Source: Erwinia endophytica (lineage in GTDB: Bacteria > Pseudomonadota > Gammaproteobacteria > Enterobacterales > Enterobacteriaceae). Taken from it: a stretch of 41,065 nucleotides of DNA. The DNA is taken from assembly GCF_009295515.1 (NCBI RefSeq), contig NZ_RQVV01000038.1, positions 1 to 41,065 on the forward strand, in the 5' to 3' direction. The position numbers and the translations under genes are program-made. The notes beneath the pieces are model-generated. The model was not told where the DNA came from. It ran no database searches and was given only the letters and a program-made list of their open reading frames with translations. Positions 1-8,868 of the stretch are shown here, piece after piece. Positions within the stretch are counted from its first letter, which is position 1. Each line of letters opens with the position of its first letter.

Positions 1-14
1 CGGGCATCGTTAAC

Positions 15-278
15 TTAAGATACAAAAGCGGTCTGGAGATGGTGGGTCAAGATCACTACAGCCAAGGTCTGTGCCAGATCATAAAGGGCATCTTCTTCTT
101 CAAGCATATCAATTGCATCTTCCGGCGCTTTTAGCAGCGGCCCGGTCGCGTCAAAAAGTCGCGGATCTGATGAAAGCCCGCCGGGAATAAACGGAACTGA
201 TTCACATGATACGTAAGGGGCAATATCAGCACCCTGCCGGGGACGGGATGTCCCCGACAGGCAAGGAGGAATGGCGGG
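15..278 (-). pseudogene. possible remnant of an unidentified gene
   Basis: A reading frame of 87 codons is open on the minus strand and ends at TAA (15-17). Its C-terminal part looks like real protein: a proline/glycine-rich stretch (FIPGGLSSDPRLFD), then an acidic helix (APEDAIDMLEEEDALYDLAQ), then a hydrophobic tail (TLAVVILTHHL). The only in-frame ATG would leave about 30 residues, and no GTG or TTG start with a ribosome site is visible in the longer frame, so it is probably the 3' end of a decayed gene or a chance frame. Its 5' part runs through the repeat and hairpins at 204-300. I do not recognise the family. Confidence 0.2.
204..260 (+). repeat. dispersed repeat copy A, ending in a hairpin
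   Basis: This stretch shares ACATRATACGTAAGGGGCAA, and further on ATGTCCCCRACAG, with a second copy at 37401-37445 upstream of tag. The right half folds: CCTGcCGGGGAC pairs with GTCCCCGaCAGG (233-260) around GGGAT with one mismatch. It lies between the possible gene remnant and the CRP sites of mtlA. It could be a small dispersed palindromic repeat, a degraded mobile-element end or a processed RNA structure. Confidence 0.4.
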
Positions 279-300
279 TCAGTCGTCACTGACCCAGCCA
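272..300. other. strong hairpin upstream of mtlA
   Basis: GGGTCAGT and ACTGACCC form a perfect 8-bp stem around CGTC, extended by TGGC/GCCA past a one-base bulge. No T-run follows on either strand, so it is not a typical intrinsic terminator. It could insulate mtlA from upstream transcription or be a REP-like unit. Confidence 0.4.
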
Positions 301-309
301 CAAATAATT

Positions 310-534
310 CGTGATGCAAGTCACGCATTCAGCAGAAAGTTACCCCATAAAAACGTGACCCCAGTCACATAACACCAACCATATTGCTCATTAATTAACC
401 ATTTCACTTTTCTCACCAGACATAAATGTGATACCAATCACTAAAAACAACCCTTTCCCCCAGTCACAATGGTGATATTCATCACAATTTAGTCAGTGAC
501 TACGCAGCGTCATATTCGCGTGATAGAGTCCACC
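310..534 (+). promoter_or_regulatory. mtlA promoter region with five CRP-type sites
   Basis: Four perfect GTGA-N6-TCAC motifs occur at 311-324, 355-368, 428-441 and 472-485. A fifth with one mismatch (GTGA-N6-CCAC) lies at 520-533. Centres are 44, 73, 44 and 48 bp apart. A plausible promoter is TTTAGT (488-493), 17 bp, CATATT (511-516), which puts the fourth site near -44 relative to the inferred start. E. coli mtlA is known to have a multi-site CRP region, so cAMP-CRP activation is very likely. MtlR repression is expected, but no MtlR site can be pointed to. Confidence 0.75.
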
Positions 535-635
535 TGCATACAGTGATACTGACGGCTCCCCGCCAACCTGTTCTAAACAAAAATCAACGCGCGCTCTTAT
601 TTTTGTCAGCGCGTACTAATAAGAGGTGTATTTTT

Positions 636-2567
636 ATGTCCTCATCAGATATCAAGATCAAGGTGCAGAATTTTGGTCGCTTTCTGAGCAATATGGTGAT
701 GCCAAACATCGGGGCGTTTATCGCCTGGGGTATCATCACCGCGTTGTTTATTCCGACCGGCTGGCTACCAAACGCTACCATGGCCAAACTGGTTGACCCG
801 ATGATTACCTACCTGCTGCCATTGTTGATCGGTTATACCGGCGGTCGTCTGGTCGGTGGTGATCGCGGGGCCGTCGTCGGGGCGATAACCACCATGGGTG
901 TGATCGTCGGCGCCGATATGCCCATGTTCCTTGGCTCAATGATTGCCGGTCCTCTGGGCGGATGGGCTATCAAGAAATTCGATCAGATAGTCGATGGCAA
1001 AATCAAAAGCGGCTTCGAAATGCTGGTCAACAACTTCTCTGCCGGTATTATTGGTATGTTGTTGGCGCTTCTCGCATTCCTCGCCATCGGCCCGCTGGTT
1101 GAAGGGCTGTCACACATCCTCGCCTCGGGTGTGAATGTGATGGTGCAGAACAACTTATTGCCACTGACCTCAATCTTCGTGGAACCGGCAAAAATCCTGT
1201 TCCTCAACAATGCCATCAATCACGGTATCTTCTCGCCGCTGGGTATCCAGCAGGCCAGCGAAGCCGGTAAGTCGATCTTCTTCCTGATCGAAGCGAACCC
1301 AGGCCCGGGCATGGGCGTACTGATGGCGTATATGTTCTTTGGTCGTGGCAATGCCAGGCAGTCTGCGGGCGGCGCGGCTATCATCCACTTCCTGGGCGGT
1401 ATCCATGAGATTTACTTCCCTTACGTGCTGATGAACCCACGGCTGATAATCGCCGTTATCCTGGGGGGAATGACCGGGGTGTTCACCCTGACCTTGCTGC
1501 ATGGTGGCCTGGTTTCTCCCGCCTCGCCGGGCTCGATTCTGGCCGTACTGGCCATGACGCCCAAAGGCGCTTATTTCGCTAACATTATCGCCATCATTGC
1601 CGCTTTTGCGGTCTCTTTTGTGGTTTCTGCCGTGCTGTTAAAAACCAGCAAAGCGAAAGAAGGTGATGATATCGAAGCAGCCGCTCGTCGCGTCAATGAA
1701 ATGAAGGCCCAGTCGAAAGGCCAGAACAGCTCGACAACCACCGCAGCGGATGGCCTGAACGGCGATCTCAGCCATGTGCGCAAAATCATCGTCGCCTGTG
1801 ATGCCGGTATGGGGTCCAGTGCCATGGGCGCGGGCGTGTTACGCAAAAAGGTCAAAGATGCAGGCCTGACAAACATCTCCGTCAGCAACACCGCCATCAA
1901 CAACCTGCCAGGTGATGTGGATCTGGTGATTACTCACCGTGATTTGACCGAGCGGGCAATGCGCCAGGCGCCGCATGCGCAACATATATCGCTGACGAAC
2001 TTCCTCGACAGCGGCCTGTATACTGACCTGACGGCACGTCTGGTCGAAGCTAATCGCAGCGCGGATAACCGTGAAAAAGTCGCCACAGTGCTGAACGACA
2101 GCTACGATAACAGCCAGCAACACCTGTTTCAGTTGAGCGCCGCCAACGTGTTCCTCGGCAACCACGCCACCAATAAAGAACAGGCGATCCGCTTCGCTGG
2201 CGAGCAATTGGTGAAAGGCGGTTATGTTGAACCAGAATATGTTGAAGCGATGCTTGACCGCGAAAAGTTGACCTCGACTTACCTGGGCGAGTCTATCGCC
2301 GTGCCGCATGGTACGATTGACGCGAAAGATCGGGTGCTGAAAACCGGCGTGGTATTTTGTCAGTATCCGGATGGCGTGCGTTTCGGTGAAGAAGAGGATG
2401 ATATTGCCCGTCTGGTTATCGGCATCGCCGCCCGTAACAACGAGCATATCCAGGTGATTACCAGCCTGACCAACGCGCTGGATGATGAAAGCGTGATCGC
2501 CAAACTGACCAGTACCACTGATATTCAGGAAGTACTGGATCTGCTGTCGGGTAAACAACCGGCTTAA
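636..2567 (+). CDS. mtlA: PTS mannitol-specific enzyme IICBA
   Basis: This inner-membrane permease imports D-mannitol and phosphorylates it to mannitol-1-phosphate. The start at 636 ([10 protein letters not shown]) gives 643 residues, close to E. coli MtlA, and discards an upstream in-frame ATG at 543 that lacks family similarity. Domain order is IIC (about 1-345, hydrophobic, several membrane spans), IIB (about 380-475) with phospho-cysteine Cys388 in CDAGMGSS, and IIA (about 495-640) with phospho-histidine His558 in [10 protein letters not shown]. All three phosphotransfer domains are intact, so the protein should accept phosphate directly from HPr. It is the first gene of mtlA-mtlD-mtlR, controlled by the CRP sites upstream. 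Confidence 0.97.
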   Translation: MSSSDIKIKVQNFGRFLSNMVMPNIGAFIAWGIITALFIPTGWLPNATMAKLVDPMITYLLPLLIGYTGGRLVGGDRGAVVGAITTMGVIVGADMPMFLGSMIAGPLGGWAIKKFDQIVDGKIKSGFEMLVNNFSAGIIGMLLALLAFLAIGPLVEGLSHILASGVNVMVQNNLLPLTSIFVEPAKILFLNNAINHGIFSPLGIQQASEAGKSIFFLIEANPGPGMGVLMAYMFFGRGNARQSAGGAAIIHFLGGIHEIYFPYVLMNPRLIIAVILGGMTGVFTLTLLHGGLVSPASPGSILAVLAMTPKGAYFANIIAIIAAFAVSFVVSAVLLKTSKAKEGDDIEAAARRVNEMKAQSKGQNSSTTTAADGLNGDLSHVRKIIVACDAGMGSSAMGAGVLRKKVKDAGLTNISVSNTAINNLPGDVDLVITHRDLTERAMRQAPHAQHISLTNFLDSGLYTDLTARLVEANRSADNREKVATVLNDSYDNSQQHLFQLSAANVFLGNHATNKEQAIRFAGEQLVKGGYVEPEYVEAMLDREKLTSTYLGESIAVPHGTIDAKDRVLKTGVVFCQYPDGVRFGEEEDDIARLVIGIAARNNEHIQVITSLTNALDDESVIAKLTSTTDIQEVLDLLSGKQPA

Positions 2568-2596
2568 GCGGAAAAGAACCATAAGTATGACCTCCC

Positions 2597-2645
2597 AGGG
2601 CCGGGCATGCCCGGCTCTTTCTTCGAGCCCGGCTTGTCCGGCCTT
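2597..2645. repeat. REP-like inverted repeat between mtlA and mtlD
   Basis: A 21-nt arm (2597-2617) pairs imperfectly with 2625-2645 around a 7-nt loop. The left arm itself contains a perfect 16-bp palindrome, GCCGGGCATGCCCGGC (2600-2615). Such intercistronic structures usually protect upstream mRNA from 3' exonucleases and lower expression of the next gene. No T-run follows, so it should not end transcription. Confidence 0.55.
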
Positions 2646-2667
2646 ATCGTTAATACGGGAAAAAATT

Positions 2668-3816
2668 ATGCAAGCTCTTCATTTTGGCGCGGGTAATATT
2701 GGCCGCGGTTTTATTGGTAAATTACTGGCTGACGCCGGTATTCAGTTAACATTTGCCGACGTTAACCAGGTGGTACTGGATGCGTTGAATGCCCGCCACG
2801 AATACCCGGTGCATGTGGTTGGCGAGCAGTCTCAGGTCGAGCTCGTCAAGGGAGTGAATGCGGTTAACAGTGCCAGTGATGACATTATCCCGCTGATCGC
2901 TGAGGTTGATCTCATTACCACCGCGGTAGGGCCACAGATCCTTGAACGTATCGCCGGGGGTATCGCCAGGGGTCTGGTCAAACGCAGCGACAGCGGTAAC
3001 CGTCGTCCCCTGAATATTATCGCCTGTGAAAACATGGTACGCGGTACCTCGCAGTTGAAAGGCCACGTGATGAAAACGTTGCCTGAGCAATATCACGCCT
3101 GGGCTGAAACCAACGTTGGCTTTGTCGATTCCGCGGTGGACCGTATCGTGCCGCCTGCGGAAGCCGGTACCACCGATCCGTTGGAGGTGACCGTGGAAAC
3201 CTTCAGCGAATGGATCGTCGATAAGACCCAGTTCAAAGGCGATTTACCGGTCATTGCCGGTATGGAACTGACCGACAATCTGATGGCCTTCGTTGAGCGC
3301 AAATTATTCACGCTGAACACCGGCCACGCCATCACCGCTTATCTGGGTCAGTTGGCAGGGCACAAAACTATTCGTGAGGCGATCCTTGATCAACACGTGC
3401 GTAACGTGGTGAAAGGCGCAATGGAAGAGAGCGGTGCAGTGTTGATTAAACGTTACGGCTTTGCCGCTGACCAACACGCCGCTTACATTGAGAAAATCCT
3501 TGGCCGCTTCGAAAATCCATACCTGAAAGATGATGTGGAACGCGTGGGCCGCCAGCCGCTACGCAAACTGAGCCCGGGCGATCGACTGATCAAGCCCACG
3601 CTGGGCACGCTGGAATATGGTTTGCCACACACCAACCTGGTGACCGGCATTGCCGCGGCGTTGCATTACCGTAGTGAGCAAGATCCGCAGGCGCTGGAAC
3701 TGGTTGATCTGCTGTCCCAACTGGGGGTACAGGCAGCGCTGGCGCAGATATCGGGCCTTGAGGAAGACAGCGAGGTGGTGGCATCCGTCGTGAAGGCTTA
3801 CCTCGCGATGGCATAA
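2668..3816 (+). CDS. mtlD: mannitol-1-phosphate 5-dehydrogenase
   Basis: This cytoplasmic enzyme oxidises mannitol-1-phosphate, made by MtlA, to fructose-6-phosphate with NAD+. The start at 2668 ([12 protein letters not shown]) gives 382 residues, the same as the E. coli enzyme as I recall it. An in-frame extension to 2587 runs through the hairpin and was discarded. The N-terminus carries a Rossmann dinucleotide motif ([12 protein letters not shown], about residues 5-16). [10 protein letters not shown] (about 211-220) is the conserved segment of the long-chain mannitol dehydrogenase family that holds the catalytic lysine region. It lies 100 nt after mtlA in the same operon. Confidence 0.97.
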   Translation: MQALHFGAGNIGRGFIGKLLADAGIQLTFADVNQVVLDALNARHEYPVHVVGEQSQVELVKGVNAVNSASDDIIPLIAEVDLITTAVGPQILERIAGGIARGLVKRSDSGNRRPLNIIACENMVRGTSQLKGHVMKTLPEQYHAWAETNVGFVDSAVDRIVPPAEAGTTDPLEVTVETFSEWIVDKTQFKGDLPVIAGMELTDNLMAFVERKLFTLNTGHAITAYLGQLAGHKTIREAILDQHVRNVVKGAMEESGAVLIKRYGFAADQHAAYIEKILGRFENPYLKDDVERVGRQPLRKLSPGDRLIKPTLGTLEYGLPHTNLVTGIAAALHYRSEQDPQALELVDLLSQLGVQAALAQISGLEEDSEVVASVVKAYLAMA

Positions 3817-3910
3817 TAGCGCCGCTTCCGGCTGCAGCAAAGAAAGGGACAGGGCATGGCGACACCGTCGTGCCCTCCACAGCGGTGGAACCGCAAAGTT
3901 TGAGTACGAT

Positions 3911-4447
3911 ATGCAGGCGCTTATGGAACAACCACAGTCTTTTGAGAATCGGGTGCTTGAACGCCTGAACGCTGGACGAACCGTCAGGAGTTTTTTGATA
4001 ACGGCGATAGAGCTGTTGAGCGAGGCGGTCAACCTGCTGGTCATTCAGGTCTTTCGCAAGGATGATTATGCCGTAAAGTATGCGGTTGAGCCGTTGTTGC
4101 TGGGAGATGGTCCATTGGGCGAGTTGTCGGTCAGGCTGAAACTGATTTACGGCCTGGGAGTGATTAGCCGCAACGAGTACGAAGATGCCGAGCTGCTGAT
4201 GGCGCTGCGCGAAGCACTGAACGATGACGGCAGCGAATATCACTTTACCGACGACGAACTGCTTGGCCCCTTCAGCGAGCTGCATTGTGTGACCGCCCTC
4301 CCGCCCTGTCCTGACCTGCCCAGTGATGATAGTGATCTGCGCGCCATGCTTCAGCAACGCTACCAGCAGGTGGTTCGTTCCACCATGGTCCTGTCGCTAA
4401 CCGAACTGATTTCCCGGATCAGCCTCAAACAGGCTTTCAAAAAGTAG
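3911..4447 (+). CDS. mtlR: mannitol operon repressor
   Basis: MtlR represses mtlADR and acts in the cytoplasm. The 178-residue product has the characteristic segments FENRVLERLNAGRTVRSFL, QVFRKDDYAVKYAVEPLL, LKLIYGLGVISRNEYEDAEL and a C-terminus VLSLTELISRISLKQAF, matching E. coli MtlR from memory. The start at 3911 (MQALMEQ) corresponds to an internal Met of the longer E. coli protein. The frame is open upstream but offers no other obvious start, and the ribosome site here is weak. It follows mtlD by 94 nt, and a GC-rich hairpin (3852-3875) in that gap may tune expression. Confidence 0.93.
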   Translation: MQALMEQPQSFENRVLERLNAGRTVRSFLITAIELLSEAVNLLVIQVFRKDDYAVKYAVEPLLLGDGPLGELSVRLKLIYGLGVISRNEYEDAELLMALREALNDDGSEYHFTDDELLGPFSELHCVTALPPCPDLPSDDSDLRAMLQQRYQQVVRSTMVLSLTELISRISLKQAFKK

Positions 4448-4513
4448 CCCATGCCTTTTCCCTCTTACCGCTACTTTCGTGTATCCTTGCGGCAATAAAT
4501 CACACCATGGTTA

Positions 4514-4882
4514 ATGACAATGAAAGAACAGGTTCAGGCAGAAATTAAAAATCTCAGCGATAAGCTGGATGCCCTGACACGCAGGGAACCGCAGTTGCTG
4601 GAATCCGGCGATGCGGAAAAACTGGGGGCCCTGCTGAAAGAAAAAGAAGCCGTGCTGGCAGAGTTGGAACGACTGCGCAACGTCCGTGAAAAAACGCTGA
4701 GCAAAGAAGCGCAAAAGCTCCAGCAGATGCCGTTCAGTCGTACTATCACTAAAAAAGAGCAAGCCAATATGGGCGCGCTAAAGAAAAGCGTTCGTGGCAT
4801 TGTGGTGGTTCACCCCATGACCGCGCTGGGCCGCGAAATGGGTCTGAAAGAGATGACCGGCTTCGCCAAAACCGCATTTTAA
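4514..4882 (+). CDS. yibL: YibL family ribosome-associated protein
   Basis: A small (122 residues) charged, cytoplasmic protein of the YibL family, reported to associate with ribosomes in E. coli; its exact role is unknown. The first about 70 residues are a lysine/glutamate-rich predicted coiled coil ([24 protein letters not shown]). The conserved C-terminus reads [33 protein letters not shown] and [10 protein letters not shown], nearly identical to E. coli YibL. The start could be 4514 (MTMKEQ) or 4520 (MKEQ). It sits just downstream of mtlR, as in E. coli, supporting a conserved mtl-yibL neighbourhood. Confidence 0.93.
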   Translation: MTMKEQVQAEIKNLSDKLDALTRREPQLLESGDAEKLGALLKEKEAVLAELERLRNVREKTLSKEAQKLQQMPFSRTITKKEQANMGALKKSVRGIVVVHPMTALGREMGLKEMTGFAKTAF

Positions 4883-5023
4883 GCCGTTTCGCCGCCACAA
4901 GCATTCTACGCGTCTCCCGCACAATGTCGTTTTCTTGTTAAAACATGTCGTAAAAATAACCTTTTCTCTTGGTGGCTATGTCAGGATAACCACCATTCAT
5001 GAGGTATTTTACGGGGAAAACGC

Positions 5024-7009
5024 ATGCGCATCATCGAAACCGCATGGATAACGCTCAGCGATGGCTGCCGACTGGCGGCGCGCATCTGGTTGCCAGAAAG
5101 CGATGATCCGGTTCCCGCGGTGCTGGAATACCTGCCATACCGCCGTCGTGATCGCCACCGTGGCGACGATGCGATTCTGCATCCGGCACTGGCGGCATGC
5201 GGCTATGCCGCTGTTCGGGTCGATATGCGCGGTGCGGGAGACTCCGATGGCACCATGAACGATGAATACACGCCGCAGGAATGGGCAGATGCCTGCGAAA
5301 CCATCGCCTGGATCGCGGCCCAGCCCTGGTGCTCCGGGGCGGTTGGGATGGTGGGTATTTCCTGGAGCGGCTTTAACGCACTGCAAATCGCCGCGCTGCG
5401 ACCGCCCGCGCTGAAGGCCATCGTCACCACCTGTTCCACCGATGACCGTTTCGCCGATGATATGCATTATATGGGCGGCGCATTGCTCAATGATAACCTG
5501 CAATACGGCGCCACGCTGTTCACCTGGACGCCCACCCCACCCGATCCACTGATCGTCGGTGACCGCTGGAAAACACTGTGGCTGGCGCGCCTGGCCGCGA
5601 TGGACATCCCGCCAGCAGCGCGCTGGATGAGTCACCCGACGCGTGATGCCTACTGGCAAAGCGGTTCAGTATGCGAAGATTACCATGCCATTGAAGTGCC
5701 GGTCCTGGCGGTCGGTGGTTGGGCTGATGGTTATAGCAATACCATACTGCGCCTGCTGGAAGAGTTGTCGGGGCCGCGCAAAGGGTTGATTGGTCCATGG
5801 GGACACGCCTTCCCCCATGTCGCGACACCGGGCCCCCGTATCGATTTTATCCGTTACCTGCAGCGCTGGTTTGATCACTGGCTGAAAGGCCAAGACAGCG
5901 GCCTGATGGACGAGCCAATGCTCACCTACTGGATGCAGCAAGCGGAAACACCCCGTACGCATTACGAGAACCGTCTGGGGCACTGGACCGCGGAAGCCGC
6001 CTGGCCCAGCCCGGCCCTTGTGCCGCAAATCTGGTATTTAGCCGCTCAACGTTTACACACGTCTCCTGTCGGGGCTTTCGCGGTCAGCGTGCGCTCACCG
6101 GCCACCACGGGCCTGGCCTCCGGCGAATGGTGCCCCTATGGCTCCGGGCCGGATATGCCGGGCGATCAGTATGAAGACGATGCGGGTTCCTGTTGTTTTG
6201 ACAGCCCGCCGCTTGACGCGCCCCGGCAAATTGTTGGTCAGGTGCAGGTTGAGCTACGCCTGACGGCAGATACCCCGCAGGCGTTGGTCGCGGTGCGCCT
6301 GAACGCGGTGGCCGCGGACGGCAGCAGTATTCGTATCAGTTATGGCCTGCTGAACCTGGCGCATCGCCACGGCCATCACCCGATCCAGCCTCTGCCGCCT
6401 GGCGAAGAAGTTGTCGTTTCACTGGCGCTAAAAGCGGCTGCTTTTGAGATTCCAGCCGGTTATCGTCTGCGCCTGGCGGTGTCATCGTCCTACTGGCCGC
6501 TCGCCGCGCCATACCCCTGGCTGACCCGCCTGACCCTGCACGCGGGGCGGATTATGCTGCCACTGCGCCAGTATGCCTGCGCCGCCCCGGATCTGGGAGA
6601 AGGATGGGCGCCACCGCCGCTGGACGCCGAGGTACTGACGCCAGCACAGCGGGGACGCCTGCGCCTGACGCGGGATATGGCAAATGGCGATACCACTCTG
6701 GAAGTGGTGCGCAACCTCGGCGCGCTGCACCTCAATGAGACCGATCTGCGTCTGGAGGCGCTGGGCCATGAACATTACCGGATTAATCCTCTGCATCCAG
6801 CCAACGCCCACGCCGAAGCGGTGCGCCACGCCAGTTTCCTCCGTGGAGACTGGCATGCCAGCGTGGATACCCGCAGCGTATTAACCTGTGACGACAATGG
6901 CTGGTGGCTGGACTCAACCCTGGAAGCCCGCGACGGTGAAACCCTTTGCTTTTCACGGCAGTGGCGGCACCATTTTCCGTTCGCTGCCGCTGGCAGGGAG
7001 CAGGGATAA
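5024..7009 (+). CDS. CocE/NonD (X-Pro dipeptidyl-peptidase S15) family hydrolase, copy 1
   Basis: A 661-residue alpha/beta hydrolase of the family that includes cocaine esterase and X-Pro dipeptidyl peptidase; members cleave esters or amides by a Ser-Asp-His triad. The likely triad is Ser113 (GISWSG), Asp235 (GGWADGY) and His261 (GPWGH). RVDMRGAGDSDG (about 65-76) is the conserved oxyanion region. The catalytic domain covers about 1-290, and the C-terminal part (about 390-550) fits the jelly-roll domain. No signal peptide is seen, so it should be cytoplasmic. The start at 5024 follows ACGGGGAAAA. Its stop overlaps the amidase start by one base. It is a clear paralogue of the gene at 8869-10860. 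The substrate is unknown. Confidence 0.85.
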   Translation: MRIIETAWITLSDGCRLAARIWLPESDDPVPAVLEYLPYRRRDRHRGDDAILHPALAACGYAAVRVDMRGAGDSDGTMNDEYTPQEWADACETIAWIAAQPWCSGAVGMVGISWSGFNALQIAALRPPALKAIVTTCSTDDRFADDMHYMGGALLNDNLQYGATLFTWTPTPPDPLIVGDRWKTLWLARLAAMDIPPAARWMSHPTRDAYWQSGSVCEDYHAIEVPVLAVGGWADGYSNTILRLLEELSGPRKGLIGPWGHAFPHVATPGPRIDFIRYLQRWFDHWLKGQDSGLMDEPMLTYWMQQAETPRTHYENRLGHWTAEAAWPSPALVPQIWYLAAQRLHTSPVGAFAVSVRSPATTGLASGEWCPYGSGPDMPGDQYEDDAGSCCFDSPPLDAPRQIVGQVQVELRLTADTPQALVAVRLNAVAADGSSIRISYGLLNLAHRHGHHPIQPLPPGEEVVVSLALKAAAFEIPAGYRLRLAVSSSYWPLAAPYPWLTRLTLHAGRIMLPLRQYACAAPDLGEGWAPPPLDAEVLTPAQRGRLRLTRDMANGDTTLEVVRNLGALHLNETDLRLEALGHEHYRINPLHPANAHAEAVRHASFLRGDWHASVDTRSVLTCDDNGWWLDSTLEARDGETLCFSRQWRHHFPFAAAGREQG

Positions 7010-7794
7010 TGCGTATCGGCCTTGTGCAGGTCGCAGATGCCCCCGCCACCCCACAGGACATGGTGCCCTGGCTGGCGGCAGCACTCAATCCATTGCCAAA
7101 CGCCCAGTTAATATTGCTCCCGGAACTGGCGCTGTGCGGCTATGACTGCCCACAAAAAATTAACCAAATGGCGATCTCCGTCGATAGCAAGACCATGCGC
7201 CATATTGCGATGCTGGCGCGTGAGCGCGGTCAGGCGCTGGTGTTTGGCTATGCCGAACGGGCTGGAGAACGTCTGTATAATGCGATGTGCGCCATCAGCG
7301 CCCAGGGGGAGATCCTCGCCAATTACCGCAAGACCCACTTGTGGTCTGGTTATGAAAGCGCCCTTTTCACTCCCGGCGAATGCCTGCAAATCTTCACACT
7401 GCAAGGGATGCGCTTTGGGATGGCGATTTGCTACGATCTGGACTTTCCGGAAATCAGCCGTCTGTATGCACAGCATGGCATGACCTGTCTGTTGTGTATC
7501 AGCGCCACCACGCGCGATTACGCGTTAATCCCGCAACAACTGGTGCCGGCTCGCGCTTATGAAAACGGCTGTTTTGTCGCGTTCGCTAACCGGGGAGAAC
7601 TGCAGGGTAATATCCCCTGTGTGGGCATGAGTCGAGTGGTCGGGCCTGATGGTCAGCCGCTGGCTGCCCTGCCGGGCGCTGGCACAGGCACCCTCTCCGC
7701 CACAGTGGAGAGGGCGGTACTGCGCCAATGGCGCAAACGGCATCCCGCTCTGGCAGAAAGTCGCCACCGGTTATACCGGTTGACCGATCACTGA
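7009..7794 (+). CDS. carbon-nitrogen hydrolase (nitrilase superfamily amidase)
   Basis: A 261-residue cytoplasmic hydrolase of non-peptide C-N bonds, such as amides or carbamoyl groups. The nitrilase triad is complete: Glu39 (LLPEL), Lys108 (YRKTHL) and Cys141 (AICYDLDFPE). The ATG at 7009 lies inside TAATG, so its translation is coupled to the CocE-type hydrolase upstream; this start fits the family N-terminus (MRIGLVQVAD) better than an earlier in-frame ATG at 6946. Pairing with an S15-type hydrolase suggests two-step breakdown of one compound, for example removal of an acyl or N-capped residue and then deamidation. It ends 7 bp inside the 3' end of the regulator on the opposite strand. Confidence 0.85.
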   Translation: MRIGLVQVADAPATPQDMVPWLAAALNPLPNAQLILLPELALCGYDCPQKINQMAISVDSKTMRHIAMLARERGQALVFGYAERAGERLYNAMCAISAQGEILANYRKTHLWSGYESALFTPGECLQIFTLQGMRFGMAICYDLDFPEISRLYAQHGMTCLLCISATTRDYALIPQQLVPARAYENGCFVAFANRGELQGNIPCVGMSRVVGPDGQPLAALPGAGTGTLSATVERAVLRQWRKRHPALAESRHRLYRLTDH

Positions 7795-8768
7795 TATTTC
7801 GCGCGCCGTCCACGTCGTATCCCTGACGGCAGGAGACCAAACAGGCGGCGAAACCAGGTGGCGAAATGAGAGGTAGAATTAAACCCCACCGACAGGGCGA
7901 TATCGATGACCGACTGATCAGAGTAGATCAACATTTCCCGCGCCTGGTTAAGACGCAGCTCCAGATAATAGCGCTGGGGTGTTTTCGCCGCATATTGCGC
8001 AAACAGTCGCTCCAGTTGACGTCTGCCGACACCGCTATGACGGGCCACTTCGTCGAGCGTCAGCGGTTCCTCCAGATGCGCCTGCATCAGCGCGATGGCG
8101 CTCTGCACCGCTGGCGGCGCGGCGTTCGGTAATGCCGCGCCGCCCCGTTGCTGTTCCTCCATCGTGCGTATCCGATCATAATGAAACTGGCTGGCGACGG
8201 CGTGAGCCTGCTGTTGCCCGAACTGGCTGGCAATCAGATGCAACATCATATCCATCGCCGCAGTGCCACCCGCACAGGTCAGACGGTTACGATCGATTTC
8301 AAACAAAGAGCGGGTACAATGAATATCGGGCCAGCTTTTACTGAACGCCGCCAGGCTTTCCCAATGAATAGTGCAGCGATAGCCTTTTAATAAACCACTT
8401 TTCGCCAACAGAAAGGTCCCGGTCGACAACGCGCCGATGGCCACCCTCTTGCGTGCCGCCTGGCGCAATACGGTCAGATAACCACGTTCAAAACGCGGCG
8501 CCACCACCCGTTCTCCTCCGCAAATCAGCAGATAATCGGTTTCCTCCAGCACCTTATCGACAGGCAGGGTGGCAAAAGGGATGCCACTGGCTGCGGTTAT
8601 CGTCTCGCCGTTCAGGCTGGCCAGATGCCAGCGAAATGTTTGCCTCTCCTGCAAACGGTTGCAGGAACGCAGCGGCTCAATCGCTGAAGACAGGCTCATC
8701 ATGGAAAAATCATGGCCCAATAAAAAGGTAAACACACAAGGTTTCGTACTCTGCATTCTGGCCGTCAC
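7788..8768 (-). CDS. GlxA/GbdR-type AraC family transcriptional regulator
   Basis: A 326-residue regulator with an N-terminal DJ-1/PfpI (GATase1-like) sensing domain (about 10-180; CAGGTAAMDMML near its end) and a C-terminal AraC double helix-turn-helix (about 225-315; LDEVARHSGVGRRQLERLF and VIDIALSVGFNSTSHFATWF). Well-known members of this subfamily control catabolism of quaternary amines and amino acids (GbdR, CdhR, ArgR of Pseudomonas). The start is GTG at 8768 behind GGAGG at longer than usual spacing; an ATG at 8756 is the alternative. It lies 100 nt downstream of the second CocE-type hydrolase on the same strand and is the obvious candidate regulator of the cluster. Confidence 0.85.
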   Translation of the reverse strand: MTARMQSTKPCVFTFLLGHDFSMMSLSSAIEPLRSCNRLQERQTFRWHLASLNGETITAASGIPFATLPVDKVLEETDYLLICGGERVVAPRFERGYLTVLRQAARKRVAIGALSTGTFLLAKSGLLKGYRCTIHWESLAAFSKSWPDIHCTRSLFEIDRNRLTCAGGTAAMDMMLHLIASQFGQQQAHAVASQFHYDRIRTMEEQQRGGAALPNAAPPAVQSAIALMQAHLEEPLTLDEVARHSGVGRRQLERLFAQYAAKTPQRYYLELRLNQAREMLIYSDQSVIDIALSVGFNSTSHFATWFRRLFGLLPSGIRRGRRAKYQ

Positions 8769-8868
8769 GTTACGCCAATCCTCCCCCCTCAGGCATATCC
8801 TTACTATGCCTGAGTCGTGGACGGCTGCGCCATAAAATCCCGGTGGTTGACCGTGCTATGTCAGGAAA

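Noticed and set aside
1839..2582. A 247-codon minus-strand frame opposite the end of mtlA
   Set aside because: It covers the conserved IIB and IIA domains of mtlA on the other strand and shows no protein family features.
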